This document shows positions 57,901-64,000 of a stretch of 64,000 bases of DNA, piece by piece; positions within the stretch are counted from its first letter, which is position 1, and each line of letters starts with the position of its first letter. Both the position numbers and the translations under genes were made by a program. Where the stretch lies: contig DATGZH010000060.1 of the NCBI GenBank assembly GCA_035297265.1, forward strand, positions 1-64,000, written 5' to 3'. Below the pieces are notes generated by a model, which was not told the origin of the DNA, searched no databases, and was given only the letters and a program-made list of their open reading frames with translations. This DNA is from DATGZH01 sp035297265. GTDB taxonomy: Bacteria; Actinomycetota; Acidimicrobiia; Acidimicrobiales; RAAP-2.

Positions 57901-59487
57901 TCCGGTGCCGGTGGCCGTGTCGCCCGTCACCTGGTCGAGCACGATGGCCTGCGACTCGATGTAGTAGGCGATGCCTCCCGGATTCGTGACCACGTCGTTT
58001 TCGATCGTCGGCACGCTGTGACACGTGATGTTGATGTTGCCGTCCGTGACACTGTCGCCGGTCAGGACGGGCGCGTCGACACCCTGCAACGTGATGCTGC
58101 CCGACGTTCTTGTGCCGCTGATCGTGATCGGTCCGGTGTCGTCCTGGGCGATGAGCTGGGCCGAGTTCACGAACGAGTCGTTCGTGAAGGTGATCGACGG
58201 ACCGCCGTAGCCGAACAGGCTGTCGCAGGTGCCGTATTGGCAGAACGCGGCGTAGTCCACGGTGGTGTTCGAGAGACTGAGCGTGCCGGCCACCCCGAAA
58301 CCTCGCCAGTCGCCCTCGGCTGGGCTACCGGTACCGGTGGGACCGCCCACAGAATTGTCGTTGATCGAGGTGAAGGTGGCACCCGTGGCGTTGAGTGTGC
58401 CCATAGTGTCGATGGCGCAGGCAATCCCGTCCTCGCAGATCTGACCGCTCCCACTGGCCTTCACGACGGTGCCGTTGTTCAGGTTCAGGACGACGCCAGC
58501 GGCGACCTCGGCGAAATTCTGGATCACATAGGTGCTGGCGATCAGGTCGCTCCAGGTGGTGCTCGTCGTGATGTCACCGGTCACGGTGATCGTCGCGAGA
58601 GGCGTGACCGGGGCCACGTCGACGAGCAGCGTGGCCGAGGTCACGCCGTGGTTAGCCGAGGTGGCGGTGACCGTGAACGTGTAGCCCACCGGCTGGGAGC
58701 CGACATTAGCTGGGAGCTTCACCGTCACAGAACCGGTCCCGGCGCAGGGCACCTTCTTCGGGAGGCCGGCCACGGCCGGGCTTACCGAGAAGGCACAACT
58801 CGTCGCGAGGACGGTCGCGGTCAAGATGACCTTGCCGCCCGTGTGGGCCACGACGCCGGGAGACGAAGTGAACGACGTGACGGGTACGCCGACCGGGGCC
58901 GCCTGGGTCACGGTTCCCGTGGCGGTTGCACTCTTCTTGCCCTGCTTCGCCACCACTTTGAACGTGAGGGTACGGGCGGTCGACCCGGGATTGGCCGGGA
59001 CGTTCACCGTGGTCATCGTGGTCCCCGAACTACACGAGAGACTGACCGGGAGTCCGGCTATCGCCGGGGTTACGGAGAACGTGCAGGTGGTGGCGTTGGT
59101 GGAGGTGGCGGTCAGCGTCACCTGTCCGCCTGTGGCCGGCAGCGACGTCGGGGAGGCGGAGAGACTGACGGTCGGACCCCCTCCCTGAGGGAGGATCCGG
59201 CTGGGGATGACCACCTCTAGCCCCCGATCGGACGTCCGGGGTCGGCGCTGCGGCGTCGTCACGACGAGGAAGCGACGTGACCGCACGGACTCGTCCCGCG
59301 AAGGACCCGGTGGGCGAGGGCCCAGTCGAGTCATCGCCGACCGCGAGGCGGACGCGGCCAAGGACACGCTGGCGCTCGGCGCCGCGGCCGCCGACCCTGA
59401 CAAGGGAAGGATCGTGCCGGCCGCCACGAACCACAAGATGAGGGCCGACAACCAGAGAAGAGCGGCTCCCGCCCGCCAGCGCTTCAC
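54931..59487 (-). CDS. giant secreted protein with Ig-like domains and tandem beta-helix-type modules
   Basis: A 1518-residue exported protein from GTG 59487, where KRWRAGAALLWLSALILWF forms a signal peptide. Next come a low-complexity linker, two Ig-like units (each holding FSVxPAxAGLP), and four large modules of ~230-245 residues plus a partial fifth. Each module contains FTSxNDNSVGG followed by GDWxGFGV, similar to a motif in bacterial right-handed beta-helix proteins. Modules 1-3 contain two small Cys loops (C-x5-C such as CEDGIAC and C-x4-C such as CQYGTC). The C-terminal ~200 residues are unique, Trp/Pro-rich. Codon use is less GC-biased than in neighbours. Function unknown. Confidence 0.8.
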   Translation of the reverse strand: MKRWRAGAALLWLSALILWFVAAGTILPLSGSAAAAPSASVSLAASASRSAMTRLGPRPPGPSRDESVRSRRFLVVTTPQRRPRTSDRGLEVVIPSRILPQGGGPTVSLSASPTSLPATGGQVTLTATSTNATTCTFSVTPAIAGLPVSLSCSSGTTMTTVNVPANPGSTARTLTFKVVAKQGKKSATATGTVTQAAPVGVPVTSFTSSPGVVAHTGGKVILTATVLATSCAFSVSPAVAGLPKKVPCAGTGSVTVKLPANVGSQPVGYTFTVTATSANHGVTSATLLVDVAPVTPLATITVTGDITTSTTWSDLIASTYVIQNFAEVAAGVVLNLNNGTVVKASGSGQICEDGIACAIDTMGTLNATGATFTSINDNSVGGPTGTGSPAEGDWRGFGVAGTLSLSNTTVDYAAFCQYGTCDSLFGYGGPSITFTNDSFVNSAQLIAQDDTGPITISGTRTSGSITLQGVDAPVLTGDSVTDGNINITCHSVPTIENDVVTNPGGIAYYIESQAIVLDQVTGDTATGTGELAVEFDASVVTGTWSGSLPIVAYRGLTISGTVTLPQGTTVKLGGTGLVCANGVTCSIKVAGTLDATGVTFTSLNDNSVGGVTGSGSPGEGDWLGFGVTGTLDLSNSVVDYADGCTYGLCESLFGYGGASITVTGGTFSNSSQLVVQDGTGPLTVSDTTTDASLNFQTEGSPVITGDSVSDGTITVEDQTTMPTVTDDTVTDPGGMAYFIQSPDIDFDNVTGDSAVGNGTLAIEFDASIATGTWNESLPMVTENTLVLTGTTILTSGSVVKSTSSGQFCQYETACSIDVEGTLDATGVTFTSVNDNSVGGMTGSGSPAEGDWYGFGLEGGTLDLRGSSVDYAATCKYGLCQSLFTNGDDPVTLTDDIFSDSAQLTFDGDPGQITVTGTTADATLSMVGVESPVVTGNTVTSGQIVIYNEINSQITLENNQVIDPLGAAYVISTPYLDLADITGNAASGPDTEIELLQSTLVDSGTWQNPISMVIAGQLLILPSVTLTLSAGTVVKGNYPAGGQPCPDGSLCSFLVEGELDADGVTFTSVNDNSVGGDTGSGTPIEGDWGGFGVAGTGILTVNNTNVDYAGGTTTYYGENAVWGTTDQSITLNGDTFSGSAGVWVNDSSTVAGNFTMENTTLNPGSGGSYGGAFVDYVTNAVLTGDTVEGGGITIVNTVNTTPVLENDSVVAPGDPAYTMQNAILNFGTITNDVASGDNMAGMFLSGGNSAYGEWNNTTLPLVLESTLYVNASDTLTLDPGTMIKVAPNETGIDVPASSDFVVGASGIPATPVIFTSQDDGSVGGVTEAGGTASRPTPFDDSEYGGTGIQLESASAGDTVDGAQFQYLVTAISVPLLAALAVGYSQFSYDEDAVAVESTTQEYPWLGLLPCVPPWEAFVDASTDWWGGYGVPGGDIDVGSIIDFSLGLIPPPFNQLAANVSKIFDVYQTLSGQGINFPLNENRIPWAVYSCLGVSFPITPVNFVAIAPGPVFPHYAEPPS
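55522..58380 (-). repeat. ~690-740-bp coding repeat modules
   Basis: On the minus strand the FTSxNDNSVGG motif recurs near 58340-58380, 57661-57696, 56971-57008, 56264-56300 and, diverged (FTSQDDGSVGG), 55522-55556. Spacing is ~680, 690, 707 and 742 bp. Modules 1-3 are most alike, module 4 lacks the C-x4-C loop, module 5 is partial. Confidence 0.85.
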
Positions 59488-60053
59488 TCCACCACACTCT
59501 TCCTTCCGAGCGCCGCAGTCAACCTGCTTCGGCCGTTGACGAATGTTGTTGCGCTCGGTGTGATTGAAGAGCCCCGGCCCTCCTGATCGGCGCGTCTCCG
59601 TGGCCAATAGGGACGAGGGAACGGCCGCTCCGCGGAGCCGAGTCCGATCGCTGGCCGACCCCGTGGTTCGCGCCGAGCGGCAGTTGTTCGCCACCAGCTA
59701 CTGGTCGGGTCGAGCGAGCGGGCCGAGTCGGTGAAGCGGGGTCCCCGGCTGTGCTTATGGGCCGCCCCTAAGGAGAACGTCGACGGCGGTTGCGTGCTCG
59801 TCGTGGCGCGCCGCGCTTAAGACGGGTGATGCCGGCAGCCGGTGGCGGATTCGGCGCGGCGACGACCTCGACGCCTTCTGCGCCGCACTCCTCGACCTCA
59901 TCGCCGGCCCCCCGGTGCAGAGCGGTGCCGTGACCGCGACCCGGGGTCGCCCGAACTAATTGCGCGACCTCGAGTTACCGCGGCGTCACGGGAGCGGTCG
60001 GCTCCTCGGGTAGTCCCCCGTGCCCCGGGGTGCCCGCCACCTCGACGGCGCAC
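59488..60053. other. intergenic region without a supported gene
   Basis: About 570 nt between the giant secreted protein and the small secreted protein, both on the minus strand. Open frames exist on either strand but none has a family signature or good start. A short plus-strand stretch near 59815-59960 reads like a degraded C-terminus (RRGDDLDAFCAALLDLIAG) ending in TAA, possibly a gene remnant; I cannot name it. The part next to 59487 should contain the promoter of the giant gene. Confidence 0.4.
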
Positions 60054-60102
60054 CCCGGTGCCGGCGGCGAGTGGACCTGGTGTCTTCGCCACCGGCACCG
60101 GG
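60054..60102 (-). terminator. terminator of the small secreted protein gene
   Basis: CCCGGTGCCGG (60054-60064) pairs with CCGGCACCGGG (60092-60102); inside it GGCGA (60066-60070) pairs with TCGCC (60086-60090). This gives a 16-bp stem with one mismatch and a 15-nt loop, starting 12 nt after the gene's stop on the minus strand. No U-run. Confidence 0.65.
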
Positions 60103-60114
60103 CAGGCGGCCCAG

Positions 60115-60600
60115 CTACACCGCCACGTTCACGAAGGTGACCGCCACGTTGTAGGACACGGCGGTCGGGCTCGACGGCTCGGGGGCGAAGGTGACGAGAC
60201 CGGCCCCGCTGCAGGGCAGTGGGATGTTGGTCGGGATGGTCTTCGTCACCCCGTAGTGCGTGAAGCGGACCGTACCTTTGGCCGACGCGGGGACCGGGGC
60301 GAAGTAGGCCACGATGCCGTGGGCCGCGGTACCCGTGTAGCCGGCCGGGTTCGGGATGGCGGTCGGCGAGAGCACCGTGAAGGTCTGACCGCCGAGGGCC
60401 CGCCCGGTGAGACCCTCCGGACCGGGGCAGACCACCTGGACGACGGCGTCGGAGGACTGGCCGTTCACCAAGCCGATGAAGAACTGGTGGGGCCCGATCT
60501 TGCCGTTGCCGAAGCCGGCCGAGGCCGGGAGGGCGGCGACGAGCACCGAACCGACCGCGACGGCCGCGCCGGCGGCGAGACGAAGGGCGCGCGAGGACAT
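60115..60600 (-). CDS. small secreted protein of unknown function
   Basis: A 161-residue exported protein. ATG 60600 follows AGGAGG at ideal spacing. Residues 1-28 are a textbook signal peptide ending PASA, before GFGNGKIGPHQFFIGLVNG. Two Cys (in VVCPGP and PLPCSG) could form a disulfide. The mature part is rich in Gly, Thr, Val and Pro, likely beta-structured, with a QxFxGxVNG start and GQTFTVLSP strand that I recall from hypothetical actinobacterial secreted proteins. It has no membrane anchor. Role unknown. Confidence 0.8.
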   Translation of the reverse strand: MSSRALRLAAGAAVAVGSVLVAALPASAGFGNGKIGPHQFFIGLVNGQSSDAVVQVVCPGPEGLTGRALGGQTFTVLSPTAIPNPAGYTGTAAHGIVAYFAPVPASAKGTVRFTHYGVTKTIPTNIPLPCSGAGLVTFAPEPSSPTAVSYNVAVTFVNVAV

Positions 60601-60764
60601 GGGACACCTCCTGACGGAGCCCGGGGAGCTCCGGACGACGACACGGGACTATCCACTGCTGACAGGCGACTGCGGGATTACCACTACTTCTAACGTCGCT
60701 CGTCCCGCGGCGTTACGGCCGGTGCGGGTTTGAATCGGCGGCCGTGCTCGGCTAACCAAGTCGG

Positions 60765-62285
60765 GTGGATCCACGGGAGGCGCTGAGCCGTACGGACGGC
60801 ACGCCGCTGGCCGGCACCGGCGTGCCCCTCGGGGCGGCCCTCCGCCGGCTGGCCGAGGCCGACCCGGGCCGCCCGGCCGTCACCGTCTACGGGCCCGACG
60901 GTGTCGTCGAGTCGGTCACCCGACGAGAGCTCGAGGAGCACACCAACCGGCTGGCCCGCTGGTTCGAGGCCGCTGGGGTAGGCGAGGGGGACCTCGTCAC
61001 GATCGGCCTGCCCAACTCGGTGGCCTTCGTCGAGGCGGCGCTCGCCGCCGCCAAGCTCGGGGCGGTGCCCCAACCGGTCTCCCACCGGCTGCCCGAGCCC
61101 GAGCGGCAGGAGATCATCGAGCTCGCCGACCCGGCGCTCGTGGTGGGGGGCCCGCCGCCGCCCGGCGGCCGACGGCACCTGGCCGAGGGCTTCGTGCCGC
61201 CGGCCGACCTCTCGGGCGACCCCCTGCCCGACCGGGTGTCGCCGCAGCGCCTGGCGGTCACCTCCGGGGGTTCGACCGGGCGGCCGAAGCTCATCATGTC
61301 GGGCCGGCGGGGCGAGCTCTCGGGCGCCGACGTCGTCCTCATGGGCACCGACGGGACGATGGTGGTCCCCGGCCCGCTGTACCACAACGCCCCGGTCTCG
61401 AACACCCTCGACGGGGTGTGCGCCGGCAACCACGTGGTGCTCTCACCCCGCTTCGACGCCGAGACCACCCTCGCCGCGGTCGAGCGCTTCTCGGCCCACT
61501 GGGCCCTCCTCGTGCCGACGATGATGCTGCGCATCTGGCGGCTCCCCGACGAGGTGAAGGCCCGTTACGACCTCTCCAGCCTGAGCACCGTCTGGCACAT
61601 GGGCGCGCCGTGCCCGGCGTGGCTGAAGGAGGTTTGGCTCCACTGGCTCGGCCCTGAAAAGGTGTGGGAGATGTACACGGCCACCGAGGCCCAGGCGGGC
61701 ACGGCCATCCGCGGCGACGAGTGGCTCGAGCACCCCGGCTCGGTCGGCCGCCTCCTGTTCGGGGAGATGAAGGTGGTCGACCCCGAGACGGGCCAGGACC
61801 TGCCGGCCGGCACGGTTGGCGAGCTCTACCTGCGCCCGGCCCCGGGGGCGCCGCCCCCCTACGCCTACCGGGGCGCCGAGGCCCCTTCCCTGCCCGGCGG
61901 TTGGGAGTCGCTCGGCGACATGGGCTCGTTCGACGCCGAGGGCTATCTGTTCCTCGCCGACCGGCGGGCCGACATGATCCTCGTCGGCGGGGCCAACGTG
62001 TACCCGGCGGAGGTGGAGGCGGCGGTCCTCGCCCACGACGGCGTGGCCTCGTGCGCGGTCATCGGCCTGCCCGACGAGGACCTTGGCAGTCGGGTCCACG
62101 CCATCGTCCAGCTCGCCCCGGGGGCCGAGGTGGACGAGGAGGAGCTGCTCTCGTTCGTGGGCGACCGGCTCGTGCGAACCAAGGTGCCCCGCTCGGTCGA
62201 GTTCGTGGACTGGCCGGTGCGTGACGACGCCGGCAAGGTGCGGCGGAGCGCGCTGCGGGCGGAGCGGAGCGGAGGTGCCGCGTGA
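60765..62285 (+). CDS. acyl-CoA synthetase (AMP-forming)
   Basis: This enzyme activates a carboxylic acid with ATP and CoA. The 506-residue product contains the P-loop VTSGGSTGRPKL (~residues 165-176), the MYTATEAQ block, the hinge segment near ADRRADMILVGGANVYPAEVE and the catalytic Lys in DDAGKVRRSALR. Similarity is to FadD/bile-acid-CoA-ligase-like members; substrate not known. GTG 60765 is the first plausible start. It overlaps the next gene by 4 bases, implying a shared pathway. Confidence 0.92.
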   Translation: MDPREALSRTDGTPLAGTGVPLGAALRRLAEADPGRPAVTVYGPDGVVESVTRRELEEHTNRLARWFEAAGVGEGDLVTIGLPNSVAFVEAALAAAKLGAVPQPVSHRLPEPERQEIIELADPALVVGGPPPPGGRRHLAEGFVPPADLSGDPLPDRVSPQRLAVTSGGSTGRPKLIMSGRRGELSGADVVLMGTDGTMVVPGPLYHNAPVSNTLDGVCAGNHVVLSPRFDAETTLAAVERFSAHWALLVPTMMLRIWRLPDEVKARYDLSSLSTVWHMGAPCPAWLKEVWLHWLGPEKVWEMYTATEAQAGTAIRGDEWLEHPGSVGRLLFGEMKVVDPETGQDLPAGTVGELYLRPAPGAPPPYAYRGAEAPSLPGGWESLGDMGSFDAEGYLFLADRRADMILVGGANVYPAEVEAAVLAHDGVASCAVIGLPDEDLGSRVHAIVQLAPGAEVDEEELLSFVGDRLVRTKVPRSVEFVDWPVRDDAGKVRRSALRAERSGGAA

Positions 62286-63178
62286 AGTTCGGCGTCCACC
62301 TCGGACCGCAGTTCCTCACCATCGAGGAGCTGCGCCACGGCTGGCACCAGACCGAGCAGCTCGGCTTCGACTGGTTGAGCGTCTGGGACCACTTCTACCC
62401 GGCTGCCCCGCCCTTCGACGGGCCGAACTTCGAGGGGCTGGCCTGTCAGGCGGCCATGGCCGTCGAGACCAGCAAGGTGCGGCTGGGCTGCCTCGTCTAC
62501 TGCGCCGGTTACCGCCACCCGGCGGTGCTCGCCAAGGCGGCCACGACGATCGACCACCTCTCGGGGGGACGCCTCGAGCTCGGGCTCGGGGCCGGCTGGC
62601 ACCAGATGGAGTTCGAGGCCTACGGGCTCCCCTTCGAGCCGCCGGGCGTACGGCTGCGCCGTCTGGCCGAGTCCGTCGAGGTGGTGCGGCTCCTCTTCAC
62701 CGAGGAGACCGCCGACTACGACGGCGAGTTCTACACGCTGCGCCAGGCCCGCAACACCCCGAAGCCCCTGCAGCCCCACCCGCGGATCTGGGTCGGCGCC
62801 CGCGGCCCCAAGGCCCTCGCCCTCGCCGGGCGCCTCGGCGACGGCTGGAACGTGGCCTACGTGAGCGCGGCGGAGTTCGCGAAGAGCGCGGCAACGGTAC
62901 GGGAGCACGCCGGCAGCCGCCCGTTCGTGACGGGGGTCAACGTCGGGCTCGTGGGCGACGTGGCCGCCGAGGACAAGGAGCGGTTCCTCCGCGAGCGCTT
63001 CGGGGCGGCCGCCCCGGTGGCCGAGGCCACGCTCAGCGGCTCCTCCGCCGAGGTGATCGACCAGGTGGCCCGCTATGCCGAGGCCGGCGCCGACTGGCTG
63101 GTCGTGGCGCTGCGGGTGCCCCTCGAGCCCGAGGTCCTCGAGCGCTTCGCCACCGAGGTGATCCCGGCCTTCCGCTGA
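62282..63178 (+). CDS. LLM-class F420-dependent oxidoreductase
   Basis: A 298-residue luciferase-like monooxygenase fold protein. It shows FGVHLGPQFLTIEELRHGWHQTEQLGFDWLSVWDHF at the N-terminus, then the VRLGCLVYCAGYRHPAVLAKAATTIDHLSGGRLELGLGAGWH block conserved in coenzyme F420-dependent actinobacterial members. Substrate unknown. GTG 62282 overlaps the acyl-CoA synthetase stop, and the pair suggests lipid or steroid-like degradation. Confidence 0.92.
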   Translation: MKFGVHLGPQFLTIEELRHGWHQTEQLGFDWLSVWDHFYPAAPPFDGPNFEGLACQAAMAVETSKVRLGCLVYCAGYRHPAVLAKAATTIDHLSGGRLELGLGAGWHQMEFEAYGLPFEPPGVRLRRLAESVEVVRLLFTEETADYDGEFYTLRQARNTPKPLQPHPRIWVGARGPKALALAGRLGDGWNVAYVSAAEFAKSAATVREHAGSRPFVTGVNVGLVGDVAAEDKERFLRERFGAAAPVAEATLSGSSAEVIDQVARYAEAGADWLVVALRVPLEPEVLERFATEVIPAFR

Positions 63179-63209
63179 CCGTTTGGCGGCGACCCGGGTC
63201 TGAGCACCC

Positions 63210-64000
63210 TCACCAGGGCGCGCCGGCCCGCACGGTGGTCGTGTCGCGGCCCGAGCGCAGCACCCGGCCGGGACGCTCGCCGGTGAACTCTCCGGCCGTC
63301 ACGACCTCGGTGCCGCCCACGAGCACGTGCTCGATGCCCCGGGCCCCGGCGTAGAGGCGGGGCTGTCCGGCCGGCAGGTCGCTCCGGGTGTGCTCGGTGC
63401 CGGGCCCGACGGTCTCCGGGTCGAACACGACGACGTCCGCGGCGTAACCCTCGACCAGCCGGCCCCGGTCCTTCAGCCCGTAGAGCCGGGCCGGCCGGTC
63501 GGCCAGCAGGGCGACCGCCTCCTCCCAGCTGATGAGGCCGCGCTTTCGCACCGCTCCCTCGAGGAAGGCCGTCGAATAGACCGCCCCGACGAGGAGGTCG
63601 AGGTGGGCCCCGGCGTCGGAGCCGCCGAGCACCGCCCGGGGGTGGCGCCACACCTCGCGGCCGGCGACCCAGTCGCCGTCGGACTCGGGGGTGGGCGCCC
63701 GCAGCCCGGTCCGGAGCCGGTCGGCGACGACGATGTCGACGAGCGTGTCGAAGGGTGAGCGGCCCTGTTCGGCCGCGACGTCGCCCACCTTGCGCCCCTC
63801 GAAGGGCGCGGCGGCCGGCGTGAAGGTCTCCTCGACCGTGAGCTCGGGCCAGTTGGCCACCCGGGCCCGCAGGATCCCCGCCCCGTCGGAGGCCGCCCCC
63901 TCCTCGAGCCGGCGACGCACCTCGGGGTCGGCCAGGCCGGCCAGGATCTCGTCCTCGTCCTGGGAGAGGAACTCCCGCCACCCGGGCAGGCCCTCGAGGA
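63210..64000 (-). CDS. D-aminoacylase-like amidohydrolase, C-terminal part
   Basis: The frame enters from the right edge, so the N-terminus is missing; ~263 residues are visible. They include WREFLSQDEDEIL, ESDGDWVAGREVW, the metal-Asp region AVLGGSDAGAHLD, the helix region SWEEAVALLADRPARLYGL and the closing strands GYAADVVVFDPETVGPG typical of N-acyl-D-amino-acid deacylase-like amidohydrolases. It converges with the oxidoreductase, 31 nt apart. Substrate class is not certain. Confidence 0.88.
   Translation of the reverse strand, partial: LEGLPGWREFLSQDEDEILAGLADPEVRRRLEEGAASDGAGILRARVANWPELTVEETFTPAAAPFEGRKVGDVAAEQGRSPFDTLVDIVVADRLRTGLRAPTPESDGDWVAGREVWRHPRAVLGGSDAGAHLDLLVGAVYSTAFLEGAVRKRGLISWEEAVALLADRPARLYGLKDRGRLVEGYAADVVVFDPETVGPGTEHTRSDLPAGQPRLYAGARGIEHVLVGGTEVVTAGEFTGERPGRVLRSGRDTTTVRAGAPW

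Noticed and set aside
54931..59694. The giant secreted protein starting at the far end of its open frame (59694)
   Set aside because: The extra 69 codons are Arg-rich and lie before a clear signal peptide that begins at GTG 59487.
59842..60693. A 283-codon plus-strand frame across the small secreted gene
   Set aside because: Product is Arg/Gly/Pro-rich without domain and overlaps a minus-strand gene with a clear signal peptide, ribosome binding site and terminator.

Overview
The window is 64 kb from a high-GC bacterial chromosome. Frequent GTG, TTG and even CTG start codons, stop/start overlaps (GTGA, ATGA, TGATG), zinc-type S14 and L36, an F420-type luciferase-like oxidoreductase and TAnnnT leaderless start signals all point to an actinobacterium. 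The gene content and the 42-43-residue secreted repeat suggest the Acidimicrobiia; that class assignment is an inference from pattern memory, not a computed phylogeny.

Positions 1-35260 are the transcription/translation super-cluster, all on the + strand: tRNA-Thr, tRNA-Met, rpmG, tRNA-Trp, secE-nusG, rplKA, rplJL (with an L10-type leader), rpoBC, rpsLG-fusA-tuf-rpsJ, then rplC through rplO, secY-adk-map, infA-rpmJ-rpsMKD-rpoA-rplQ-truA. It encodes most of the ribosome, three RNA polymerase subunits, two elongation factors, IF-1 and the Sec channel. Several proteins carry long acidic extensions (NusG, L10, L4, L22, S3, L29). The run is broken by structured leaders before rplJ, rpoB, tuf, rplC and infA.

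Positions 35284-37636 hold two minus-strand genes, a flavin oxidoreductase and a DUF4242-adenylate/guanylate cyclase fusion, placed between truA and rplM-rpsI. Positions 37935-47775 return to housekeeping: rplM-rpsI-glmM, acpS-nnr-alr, an alpha/beta hydrolase, a family 4 uracil-DNA glycosylase, then tsaE-tsaB-rimI-tsaD for tRNA t6A synthesis and N-terminal acetylation.

Positions 47776-60600 are mixed. Two very large secreted repeat proteins, one on each strand, flank groES-groEL (with a CIRCE operator) and a CoA-type Nudix hydrolase. A small secreted protein follows. Positions 60765-64000 carry an acyl-CoA synthetase, an F420-type oxidoreductase and, entering from the right edge on the minus strand, a D-aminoacylase-like amidohydrolase.

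The most unusual points are: a CTG start for infA; a triplicated 14-bp repeat that builds chained mini-ORFs into the map start; a strong hairpin leader that splits rpsJ from rplC; a CIRCE-like repeat with wrong spacing upstream of the plus-strand repeat protein; and the internally repeated 1518-residue secreted protein. No CRISPR array, prophage, insertion sequence or defence system is evident.
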